Assembly: GCA_011321985.1 (NCBI GenBank)
Contig: DROB01000272.1
Location: 1-11,925 of the forward strand
Length of the DNA: 11,925 nt
Reading direction: 5' to 3'
Origin: Gammaproteobacteria bacterium
GTDB taxonomy: Bacteria > Pseudomonadota > Gammaproteobacteria > SZUA-229
Below, piece by piece: positions 1 to 6,635 of the stretch (positions are counted from its first letter, which is position 1; every line of letters begins with the position of its first letter). Both the position numbers and the translations under genes were made by a program. The notes under the pieces were generated by a model that did not search any database, was not told the origin of the DNA, and was given only the letters and a program-made list of their open reading frames with translations.

Positions 1-1275
1 ACCATGCTGGCCAAAGAGCCTGCCGCACGTTACCAGACAGGCCGCGAAGTCATCGCTGACATCGAATGCCTCGACAGGGGCGACACACCCGCCAACGCCA
101 CCCTGATCTTTAACCAGACAGCCATTAATCCTGCGACCAGCCTGAACACTGCACAGACCAGCCAGATAACTGCACGACCGGATAAAAGCGCGGGAGGCAA
201 GCTGAAAATATTTTCAGCCCTCACCTTTCTCGGCATCATTGTCGCAGTCGGCATCCTGTTTTTTCCCGACCTTAATACAAAGAACCCAGCCGTTACAAGC
301 AATACTCAACAGACCTTAAAACCTGCCGATAGAAAGCAGGCAATGAGGAACCAGCAACTGGAACTCGACAGACTGAAAACTCAAAAAGCGTTACTGAAAA
401 AACAACGTTTCGAGAAAGAAAAGCAGGCTATCGAGAAACGCCAGCGTGAACTCGACAAGCTGGAAGCCCAAAAAGCATTATCGAAAAAACATCGCCTCGA
501 AAAAGAAAAACAGGAGCAGGTAGCCACAGAGAAAGCCCTCTTAAGACATGAATACGATACACGGATCGCACGTGAAAAACAGGCTAAAGCCAGAGCAGAA
601 ACAGAAGCACGAAAAGCCAGAGAAGAGTTACGTATTCTGAAACAAAAGCAACTGGCTGCACAGGATAAAGAGGCGCACCCACCAGAATCCGGCACAGCAG
701 CTCATATTATCGAGCAAAAAATAATAGAAAAAGCACCTCCGAAACCCCAGAAAACCGGTCTGCTTGCCGGCTGGATGGGCAGCGTGGATGACCATTCAGA
801 TGAATATATCAATGACCTGTTCAAAGCGGCAGATACCGCGCTATCGAATAAACGTTACGCCAGTGCCAGCCAGAATTACGAAAAAATTCTACAGCTGAGT
901 CCGGACAATAATCGCGCACGTCAGGGTCTGGCGATCATCGCGCAGCAGAACACCAAAACAGCACCCACGTCCAGCTATGATGCCTACACACGAGATCTGC
1001 TGAAAGCTGCGGGAAATGCACTAAAAGCAAACCGTTTGAGCAGCGCCAGTGTTAATTATAAAAAAATACTGCAACGCGCACCAGAAAACAAACAGGCCAT
1101 AAAAGGTTTAAATACCGTCTTCGATAGACACCTGCGATTAGCCATCGAAAAAGCCAGAGATGATGACTTCGATGAAGCAGAAGAACATTTCCTCGCCGCC
1201 AAAGAACTAAAACCCAACCACGATAAGCTGAATACCGTCCACCGGGAGCTGGTGCAACTCAAAAATGCCCGGTGA
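1..1275 (+). CDS. Ser/Thr protein kinase with coiled coil and TPRs, C-terminal part (5' end outside window)
   Basis: The reading frame is open from the first base, so the gene starts upstream. The first visible residues, T-M-L-A-K-E-P-A-A-R-Y-Q-T, match the conserved end of a PknB-type kinase catalytic domain (the ML-x-K-x-P-x-x-R-Y region), so the catalytic lobe lies outside the window. Counting from that Met, a Thr/Ala-rich linker leads to one hydrophobic segment (about 69-88). A Lys/Glu-rich coiled coil follows (about 112-225) with a 29-residue internal repeat (E-L-D-[RK]-L at 120 and 149). Three TPR-like helical hairpins lie at about 265-315, 325-375 and 376-415. The layout suggests a cytoplasmic kinase tethered to the inner membrane with a periplasmic protein-binding part. 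Substrates cannot be told from the sequence. Neighbouring genes give no clear functional link. Confidence 0.85.
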   Translation, partial: TMLAKEPAARYQTGREVIADIECLDRGDTPANATLIFNQTAINPATSLNTAQTSQITARPDKSAGGKLKIFSALTFLGIIVAVGILFFPDLNTKNPAVTSNTQQTLKPADRKQAMRNQQLELDRLKTQKALLKKQRFEKEKQAIEKRQRELDKLEAQKALSKKHRLEKEKQEQVATEKALLRHEYDTRIAREKQAKARAETEARKAREELRILKQKQLAAQDKEAHPPESGTAAHIIEQKIIEKAPPKPQKTGLLAGWMGSVDDHSDEYINDLFKAADTALSNKRYASASQNYEKILQLSPDNNRARQGLAIIAQQNTKTAPTSSYDAYTRDLLKAAGNALKANRLSSASVNYKKILQRAPENKQAIKGLNTVFDRHLRLAIEKARDDDFDEAEEHFLAAKELKPNHDKLNTVHRELVQLKNAR

Positions 1276-1687
1276 ACAGACCCTTACTGTACGAGATCAA
1301 AAAGCTGTTACCGACGCAAAGCAGACCTTAAAAGATTAAAAGCGATTTACCGTAGAAACGCAGATTAGGGCAGGATGCCCGTAAGTAGGGCAATGCAGGA
1401 GCAATTGCCGAGACGCAGAGAAAAGCACTGATTTATTAACAACACTACAGGAGTAGGTTGTGTCAGGCGATTTTTTCCATAACGCGACAAAGGTTAATGT
1501 AAACGTCGGATTACGCTTCGCTAATAAAAGCAATCTTTCTATCTCCTCCTGCCTGACGATCCATCACTCCACGACAATACTGCCACACATGGGCAATATG
1601 TATAAATCCCATGGCAGGCCGACCGAATAACAGTCATTACGCCAAGAATAATGGAGATAACAGGTGAAGAAGCATAAAAAATTCACT
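1276..1687. other. Intergenic region, no gene found
   Basis: This stretch of roughly 410 bases between the kinase and the higA operator carries no convincing ORF on either strand. It holds one copy of the 85-bp repeat (1336-1420). Near 1505-1526 there is a short segment (GTCGGATTACGCTTCGCTAA) that resembles half of a palindromic bacterial intergenic repeat. A nine-codon GTG frame near 1662-1691 follows a GGAG sequence, but it is too short to call. No HigB-like toxin frame was found here, although that is where a higBA locus would normally carry it. No clear terminator follows the kinase. Confidence 0.6.
1336..1420 (+). repeat. 85-bp dispersed intergenic repeat, copy 1
   Basis: It aligns without gaps to 2720-2804 in the same orientation, about 70 of 85 positions identical by hand count. 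All but two of the differences are transitions. The core reads AGGATGCCCGTAAG, then CAATGCAGGAGCAATTG. In this copy GGCAAT and ATTGCC can pair as a 6-bp stem, and GGGCA/TGCCC around the ATGCCC core can form a second small hairpin. Its role is unknown. It looks like a decaying member of an interspersed repeat family. Confidence 0.8.
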
Positions 1688-1725
1688 ATATAACGTATTG
1701 CGCTATATGACGCTATACGTTATAT
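1688..1725. promoter_or_regulatory. Inverted-repeat operator overlapping the higA promoter
   Basis: Positions 1688-1698 (ATATAACGTAT) and 1715-1725 (ATACGTTATAT) are a perfect 11-bp inverted repeat. Past one mismatch the dyad extends by a further GCG/CGC, giving 15-bp arms around an 8-base centre. A candidate sigma-70 promoter is embedded in it: -35 TTGCGC at 1698-1703, a 17-base spacer, and -10 TATATT at 1721-1726. HigA-family proteins repress their own promoters through such palindromes, so this is probably the autoregulatory operator. The dyad is seen directly; the binding protein is inferred. Confidence 0.65.
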
Positions 1726-1731
1726 TAACTT

Positions 1732-2094
1732 ATGGCATGTATGCACCCCGGAAAAGTCTTATTACAGCAATATCTTGCACCATTGAAGCTCAGCCAGAAT
1801 AAACTGGCACGTGCGATAAAAGTTCCGCCGAGGCGGATCAATGAGATAGTGCACGCAAAGCGTGCCGTTACCGCCGATACAGCAACCCGACTCGCCATCT
1901 ACTTTGGCGGTAGCGCAACGTACTGGATGCACCTGCAGGCTGAATACGATATAGAAAAAGTAAGGAAGACCATAACTATCCAGCTGAGCACCATACCGTC
2001 ACCTCTTCATGCTACTCCGGAACTCATTGATGACGGTAAAAAGTTACCCCACCCAACTCCCACAAATAATATCAAGAACCGGATAATGCGCTAA
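1732..2094 (+). CDS. higA: HigA-family (XRE-type HTH) antitoxin/transcriptional regulator, orphan
   Basis: A 120-residue protein with the HigA/VapI signature: H-P-G-K-V-L near the N-terminus, then L-S-Q-N-K-L-A-R-A-I and V-P-P-R-R-I-N-E-I-V as the helix-turn-helix (about 20-45). The conserved T-A-D-T-A-T-R-L-A-x-Y-F-G and Y-W-M-x-L-Q-x-x-Y-D follow (about 47-75). In toxin-antitoxin loci the partner is a RelE-like HigB, usually encoded just upstream, but none is visible on either side, so this copy looks orphaned. Residues 92-120 form a polar tail beyond the usual domain. Two starts are possible, 1732 and 1741 (the latter beginning M-H-P-G). Neither has a Shine-Dalgarno, and the predicted promoter would place the transcript start at about 1732-1734, suggesting a leaderless or near-leaderless mRNA. 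The Nudix gene follows after six bases, probably co-transcribed. Confidence 0.88.
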   Translation: MACMHPGKVLLQQYLAPLKLSQNKLARAIKVPPRRINEIVHAKRAVTADTATRLAIYFGGSATYWMHLQAEYDIEKVRKTITIQLSTIPSPLHATPELIDDGKKLPHPTPTNNIKNRIMR

Positions 2095-2100
2095 CCCAAG

Positions 2101-2661
2101 ATGATAAAAAACAGATTACCCACCACAAGAAATCCCTGGAAGCGCCAGTCCAGTAAAAAAATTTTTGACAACCCCTGGTTATCGCTGCACGAGGACAAAG
2201 TCATTAATCCTGGCGGAGGTCTATCACTCTACGGGAAAATAAATTTTAAAAACCTGGCAATAGGCATCATCCCTCTCGACAGGGATAACAACACCTGGCT
2301 GGTTGGCCAATATCGCTACGTTCCCGATTGCTACTCATGGGAGATACCGATGGGTGGTGGACCACTCGATATCGACCCACTCGAGTCAGCTAAACGTGAG
2401 CTTAAAGAAGAGACCGGTCTGACCGCAGATGACTGGCAGATATTGATGAAACTACACACGTCCAATTCAGTTACAGATGAACAGGGGTTGGTCTATATCG
2501 CCAGAGATCTTACCCCTGGTGAAACACAGTTCGAAGAGACCGAAGAATTATTAATTAAAAAAGTATCACTCGATGAAGCTGTCGAACGCGTATTAAGTGG
2601 TGAGATAACCGATGCTATCAGTGTGGCAGCTCTATTGAAATTGCACAAACTGGAAGTATGA
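2101..2661 (+). CDS. Nudix hydrolase, ADP-ribose pyrophosphatase-like
   Basis: A 186-residue protein with a Nudix fold core. Nudix enzymes cleave nucleoside diphosphates linked to another moiety (X). W80-E-I-P-M-G precedes the Nudix box, whose metal-binding core R99-E-L-K-E-E-T-G-L107 is intact. The first box glutamate (G-x5-E) is replaced by Ile91, flanked by Asp90 and Asp92. The W-E-I-P-x-G lead and an acidic E-E-T-E-E stretch near 145-149 resemble the ADP-ribose/sugar-nucleotide pyrophosphatase group, but the exact substrate cannot be read. Length is typical of that group. The gene begins six bases after the higA stop with no strong ribosome-binding site, which suggests translational coupling and shared control by HigA. 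No metabolic neighbour points to its substrate. Confidence 0.85.
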   Translation: MIKNRLPTTRNPWKRQSSKKIFDNPWLSLHEDKVINPGGGLSLYGKINFKNLAIGIIPLDRDNNTWLVGQYRYVPDCYSWEIPMGGGPLDIDPLESAKRELKEETGLTADDWQILMKLHTSNSVTDEQGLVYIARDLTPGETQFEETEELLIKKVSLDEAVERVLSGEITDAISVAALLKLHKLEV

Positions 2662-2719
2662 CAGGGCTGATCTATCTCTCGATGATACCTAGAAGCAGTA
2701 AAAGCGATTCCACCAAAAC

Positions 2720-2804
2720 TTAAAAGTGATTAACCGCAGAGACACAAATCAGAACAGGATGCCCGTAAGCAGAACAATGCAGGAGCAATTGTCGAGACAC
2801 CGAG
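2720..2804 (+). repeat. 85-bp dispersed intergenic repeat, copy 2
   Basis: This is the counterpart of 1336-1420 in direct orientation, so the two copies bracket the higA-Nudix pair. The small stem in copy 1 (GGCAAT/ATTGCC) becomes AACAAT/ATTGTC here: one base pair has changed on both sides (G-C to A-T) and the outermost pair is lost. The repeat continues into a larger inverted structure ending at 2863. Confidence 0.8.
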
Positions 2805-2863
2805 TTTTATTTTGTTGACAGCGCCTGCCGCGCTGTTAACAGATCCAGTTTTTTCTCTGCGGT
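2733..2863. repeat. Element-like segment with 10-bp terminal inverted repeats
   Basis: ACCGCAGAGA at 2733-2742 is exactly complementary to TCTCTGCGGT at 2854-2863. Between them lie most of repeat copy 2 and a strong internal hairpin (2814-2840). The pattern is like a small non-coding interspersed element of about 131 bp. Copy 1 at 1336 has no matching right end, so it may be truncated. No transposase or clear target-site duplication is visible. Confidence 0.5.
2814..2854 (+). terminator. Strong hairpin with T-run, possible terminator of the higA-Nudix transcript
   Basis: GTTGACAGCGC (2814-2824) pairs with GCGCTGTTAAC (2830-2840) around a CTGCC loop, an 11-bp stem with one G-T wobble. Six Ts at 2849-2854 follow, but they start eight bases after the stem, farther than in a typical intrinsic terminator. 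The hairpin lies about 150 bases after the Nudix stop and also inside the inverted-repeat element. In the other direction it is followed by A-rich sequence, so it does not suit the cytochrome gene. Confidence 0.35.
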
Positions 2864-2952
2864 AACAAGCTTTTCACTTCATTTTTAAATACCAGCTTAT
2901 GACCGATACCAATCTTTCTGTGAAAAAGGTGTTTTAAATAATACGACCAGTA

Positions 2953-5900
2953 TCAATCATCAAACTTGCGATCAGTGATCCTGTGACAGCCGCTGGTAGC
3001 ACAATTCCTGTTCTGCCAGACTGTGCCGTTTTTACCACCGATATGATCACTTTTTCTTTCGAAACTACTCTCATGGCAGGCAGCACAGAATGGCGCGTAT
3101 GTGGGTGATGGCCAGACAAACGTGCTGCTTATACTGTTACCGTGACAGCCGCTGCATCCTGGATCATTCCTGTGGTCACCCGGATAGTCTCCCTGAGGAT
3201 CATGGCTAAAGCTGGCAGGTGCCCAGCCGTTTGTCGAATGACATACGTCGCATTGTACAGTCGTACTCAGGTGTCCCTGATTTTTAGGTGTTGCACCACC
3301 GCCCGTATTGTTATGACACTGGTCACATCTGCCCGCACTCGTCGCATCGTGAGTCCAGGTACCACCCACGAAAGTCGCTGTGGTATGACAGAGATAACAA
3401 TCCAGAGTCGTGGCGATATGAGGCGGATTGGTCTTGGCATCTTTACCGATCGCGATACCTGCACCATGGCATGAATCACAATTATCCACGATGCCAGTAT
3501 GATTGAACCCGGCTCCGACGAAACTACTGGTGGTATGACAGATGCCGCAATCCTGATTAGTCAGCACATGGTTAGTCGACTTGCCTTTGGCGAACTTACC
3601 GTCATGGCAGGACTGGCAGTTATCCACGATACCAATATGATCAAAGGTCGCAGGTACGAAACCCGTGGTCTGGTGACAGAGGCTGCAGTCATCATTCGTC
3701 GGCACATGGTTCGGTGGTGGTGTTTTGCCTCTAGCGGTCGCACCATCATGACATGAGGCACAGTTATTAACGATGCCCCTGTGGTCAAAACCTGCCCCGG
3801 CAAATTCCGTGGTGTTATGACACAGCGAACAATCCTGTGTAGTAGAGACGTGACCGGCATTCTTCTTGGTTACAGCCGCAGTCGAATTATCACCATGACA
3901 GGATGCACAGTTATCAATGATACCGGTGTGATCAAACACCGCCGGTTTAAACGTACCCGGCACGTGACAGATACTACAATCTTGCGTAGTCGGAATATGA
4001 CCGGCATTCTTTTTGATCAATGCACCCGTCGCATTATCACCGTGACAGGATGCGCAGTTATTGACGATACCACTGTGATCAAAAACACCATCTTTAAAGT
4101 TAGCGCCGATACCATGACAGGCTCCGCAATCCAGTGTCGTAGCAGGATGTGGCGGTGTCGGGTCAGAGACCTTGCCAAATGCACCTGCAGGACTGATATA
4201 GTTTCCGTCATGACACGATTCACAGTTACCACTGATACCCGCATGGACGAAATTCGTCGGTGCCGAGAACGTAGACTTCGTGTGACAGGTATCACAATCT
4301 TGCGCTGTCGGTAGATGTGTACCTGATTTTCCGTAGAGGTTATTAGAGGTCGTACTGAATACGCCATTGTGGCAACCGTCACAACCACCGACGATGCCCG
4401 GATGTACAGAACCGACAAATGTGGAAGAAGTAAAACCACCGATGTTTTGATCGACATGACATTGGCTACATTCAGCCTGTGCTGGAATATGGCCCGCATT
4501 CTTGGGCGTTGCAATACCCGTGTTATGGCAGGACGCACAATTATTGCCCACTATAGCCTGATTATGGATAAAAGTACCTGCGAATGTAGCAAAGTTATTA
4601 CCTGCCCCATCATGGCATGACACACAATCCTGACCGGTCTGCACATGGTTGACAGACTTACCCTTACTGATCACACCGTTATGACATGATGAGCAATTAT
4701 CCACGATACCGGCATGATCAAATGTCGCTCCGACAAAAGTCGTCGTATTATGACAATCAGCACAATCCCGGTTATCCGGAGTGGTCGGTATATGATTGGG
4801 AAGCTTGCCCACACTGATCTTATTATTGTGACAGGCGTTGCAGTTATTTGTAACGCCTGCGTGATCATAAGTACCTGTGGTAAAAGTACCTGGCGTATGA
4901 CAATCCTTACAGTCCTGGACCGTCGGCATATGCTCATAAAAAGGAGTAGTCAGTGGCTTACCTGTTGCCGTTACACCATGACAGGAGTCACACCGGGCCG
5001 CCAGGACAGCAGGATCACTGTGGTCAATGCCAGCTCCCACAAAGGTTTCGGTATTATGACAGGTACCACAGTCTTTATCGGTTACTATATGAGTAGGTAC
5101 TGCGACTCCCTTTCCACGAGCATTGATGCTGTTATTGTCATTATGACAAGATTCACATGACTGAACGGAAGCCTCCACTAAGCGGTGATTGAAGACACCA
5201 CCAAGACTGAAAGTCACGATGCTGTGACATGTGACACAGTCAACATTCGTCGTCACCGGGTGACCGACTGTTGGACCCTTGGCCGGTCCGGCACCATGAC
5301 AGGAATCACATCGTTGACCGACAACAGCAGGGCTGGTGTGGTCAGGATACGCATTCAGGAAACTGGCGGTAGTGTGACAGTAACCACACTCAGCATTGGT
5401 ATCCGGATGAGTACCCGGTGGAGTATCAGACAGCGAAGGAGTCTTGCCTTTCGCTACCTTGCCGTTATGACAACCGACACACACCTTGCCAACACCGGCA
5501 TGATCGAAGCTGCCATCCAGCGCGATATCCAGAAAACTGGCGGTAGTATGACAATTATCACATTCTGCATTGGTCTGGATATGAACCGAGGACTTCCCGA
5601 TGGCTAAACTACCGTTGTGACACTCGCTGCAATTGCCAAAAACTTCCTGATGATCAACATAGGGAAGTATCTTGAATCCCTGGGGGGTATGACAGGTCTG
5701 ACACGTATTACTGCTGGCAATATGATTTGGTGATTTATACGGAAGCAAGCTGCCATCTGATCGGAGAGTCTCACCATTGTGACAATTGGTACAGTTTGAC
5801 GATAGCCCCGGGTGATTGAAAGGGCCGGTTAAGCGCTCGCCCGGGTTGGTGACAACAACCGATGTAACCGCCCGCTGGCTGGTGATGCCTTCGGCACTGA

Positions 5901-6264
5901 CCTGTAGTTCCAGCATATAGACACCACGCACATCGGCGATAAAACTGGGTGATGCCGTCGTGGCACCCTGCAATACTGCATTACTGCCATCGGGTATGTG
6001 GGTGAAGGCCCAGCTATAACTCAAAGCTTGCGTTGATGCGGCAAATGAACTGGTGTCGTTGATCACGACCTGTTCACCGACTCTGACGGCAGTAATAGGA
6101 CCCGGTACAGCCTCGATACTAATAAAATTCTCTTCGATGGGTGTTAACGGGTCTGTAGCCCCCGTCTGATCGCCAGATCCCCCGCCACATCCTGCGATGA
6201 GGGCAGCAAATAAACCTATCGATAAGTAGGCAATAAGTGTTCTATATGTATTTGTCATACGCAT
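2953..6264 (-). CDS. Giant multihaem c-type cytochrome lipoprotein, 37 predicted haems
   Basis: A 1103-residue protein. Residues 1-26 are a lipoprotein signal peptide with lipobox L-I-A-G-C26. Gly27, not Asp, follows the Cys, favouring the outer membrane. Residues about 48-140 look like a PKD-type beta-sandwich (L-S-Y-S-W, P-D-G-S, G-V-Y-M-L-E-L-Q-V). From Cys158 to His1094 there are 36 CxxCH motifs and a final CX4CH (C1088-A-T-S-G-C-H1094), about one haem per 25 residues. Two motif types alternate: F-D-H-x-G-I-V-x-N-C-x-S-C-H and N-H-[VI]-P-T-x-x-D-C-x-x-C-H. Haem attachment needs export and the Ccm or a similar maturation system, not encoded here. The role is probably electron transfer at or beyond the outer membrane. 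The start at 6264 has a weak GAAG site; Met3 is an alternative. A related 11-haem gene lies upstream on the same strand. Confidence 0.93.
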   Translation of the reverse strand: MRMTNTYRTLIAYLSIGLFAALIAGCGGGSGDQTGATDPLTPIEENFISIEAVPGPITAVRVGEQVVINDTSSFAASTQALSYSWAFTHIPDGSNAVLQGATTASPSFIADVRGVYMLELQVSAEGITSQRAVTSVVVTNPGERLTGPFNHPGLSSNCTNCHNGETLRSDGSLLPYKSPNHIASSNTCQTCHTPQGFKILPYVDHQEVFGNCSECHNGSLAIGKSSVHIQTNAECDNCHTTASFLDIALDGSFDHAGVGKVCVGCHNGKVAKGKTPSLSDTPPGTHPDTNAECGYCHTTASFLNAYPDHTSPAVVGQRCDSCHGAGPAKGPTVGHPVTTNVDCVTCHSIVTFSLGGVFNHRLVEASVQSCESCHNDNNSINARGKGVAVPTHIVTDKDCGTCHNTETFVGAGIDHSDPAVLAARCDSCHGVTATGKPLTTPFYEHMPTVQDCKDCHTPGTFTTGTYDHAGVTNNCNACHNNKISVGKLPNHIPTTPDNRDCADCHNTTTFVGATFDHAGIVDNCSSCHNGVISKGKSVNHVQTGQDCVSCHDGAGNNFATFAGTFIHNQAIVGNNCASCHNTGIATPKNAGHIPAQAECSQCHVDQNIGGFTSSTFVGSVHPGIVGGCDGCHNGVFSTTSNNLYGKSGTHLPTAQDCDTCHTKSTFSAPTNFVHAGISGNCESCHDGNYISPAGAFGKVSDPTPPHPATTLDCGACHGIGANFKDGVFDHSGIVNNCASCHGDNATGALIKKNAGHIPTTQDCSICHVPGTFKPAVFDHTGIIDNCASCHGDNSTAAVTKKNAGHVSTTQDCSLCHNTTEFAGAGFDHRGIVNNCASCHDGATARGKTPPPNHVPTNDDCSLCHQTTGFVPATFDHIGIVDNCQSCHDGKFAKGKSTNHVLTNQDCGICHTTSSFVGAGFNHTGIVDNCDSCHGAGIAIGKDAKTNPPHIATTLDCYLCHTTATFVGGTWTHDATSAGRCDQCHNNTGGGATPKNQGHLSTTVQCDVCHSTNGWAPASFSHDPQGDYPGDHRNDPGCSGCHGNSISSTFVWPSPTYAPFCAACHESSFERKSDHIGGKNGTVWQNRNCATSGCHRITDRKFDD
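2983..5793 (-). repeat. Tandem two-haem modules within the large cytochrome gene
   Basis: The segment encodes haem motifs 1-37 as alternating type B (F-D-H...N-C-x-S-C-H-x-G) and type A (N-H-x-P-T-x-x-D-C-x-x-C-H-x-T) haem sites, about 46-50 residues per pair. The alternation holds through motif 34 and then breaks down in the last three, which are Trp/Pro-rich. It is a coding repeat: spacing and spacers vary, so it is not a CRISPR array. Confidence 0.9.
3852..4145 (-). repeat. Two near-identical 147-bp tandem units (haems 23-26)
   Basis: Positions 3852-3940 and 3999-4087 are clearly similar at the DNA level with an offset of 147 bases (49 codons). They encode C-A-S-C-H-G-D-N-[AS]-T and K-K-N-A-G-H-[IV]-x-T-T-Q-D-C-S in both units. 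Other modules in this gene match at the protein level but less at the DNA level, so this pair looks like a more recent in-frame duplication. Confidence 0.65.
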
Positions 6265-6278
6265 AACAACCGCTTCAA

Positions 6279-6323
6279 ATAGTCACGAAAAATAAACAGT
6301 AAGAATTCCCTATATAGTCACGA
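6279..6323. promoter_or_regulatory. 10-bp direct repeat in the leader of the large cytochrome
   Basis: ATAGTCACGA occurs at 6279-6288 and at 6314-6323, 35 bases apart start to start, 15 and 50 bases from the cytochrome start codon. Both copies are followed closely by an A-run. It could be a regulator site or an mRNA-leader element. No known motif is recognised. Confidence 0.35.
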
Positions 6324-6403
6324 CGAAAACGCAACAAGGGTTCCTTACGGTCTTTATTTTAATTTTTATATTTCTTTTTCAACCATTAGGACAATGGTCG
6401 ACA

Positions 6404-6432
6404 TTTATGAACGGAAAGCATGACACTTTCAA
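6404..6432 (-). promoter_or_regulatory. Candidate sigma-70 promoter of the large cytochrome gene
   Basis: On the lower strand, TTGAAA (6427-6432, five of six to consensus) is followed by a 17-base spacer and CATAAA (6404-6409, four of six). It would give a leader of about 130 bases before the start at 6264. This is a consensus match only, in AT-rich sequence where chance matches are common. Confidence 0.35.
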
Positions 6433-6635
6433 CGCTGAGACTAATTCTACACTATTTTCAAAAAAAACTGTTGGATTTTCGACAAAATGAAAAGACTCAT
6501 ACAGTTCAACAAGTTATAAGCAAGCATAAGACAACCGTGAGGCTATGATTTAGCCATTCAGGTTCTGGATTTAATGCATAAGCGTCAATCTCTGTACAAC
6601 ATCCCCACTTTCTTTATCCTGATAACCGGGGGGCA

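Larger units (their letters stand above)
6265..6635. other. Intergenic region upstream of the large cytochrome, no gene found
   Basis: An AT-rich stretch of 371 bases between the two cytochrome genes. No convincing ORF, RNA gene or terminator is visible. It contains a candidate promoter for the large cytochrome (6404-6432) and a 10-bp direct repeat (6279-6288 and 6314-6323) in its putative leader. The smaller cytochrome ends just to the right with no clear hairpin, so read-through into the larger gene is possible. Confidence 0.6.

Noticed and set aside
1336..1533. Lower-strand 65-residue open frame
   Set aside because: It runs through the intergenic repeat and shows no family pattern or ribosome-binding site.
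1426..1731. Possible HigB toxin upstream of higA
   Set aside because: I looked for a RelE-like frame ending near the higA start on either strand; only very short frames were found.
3267..4937. Lower-strand frames at 3267-3479, 3561-3860, 4017-4538 and 4671-4937
   Set aside because: They overlap the cytochrome in another frame of the same strand and their repeated patterns only mirror its haem modules.
3142..5607. Several upper-strand open frames (for example 3142-3474, 3781-4314, 4714-5160, 5185-5607) opposite the large cytochrome
   Set aside because: They are antisense to a long, clearly conserved haem protein. They arise from its repetitive codons, have no ribosome sites and give no recognisable protein.
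2983..5793. Regularly spaced DNA repeats that could suggest a CRISPR array
   Set aside because: The repeats are coding, imperfect and keep one frame with CxxCH motifs throughout. Spacing varies and no cas gene is near.
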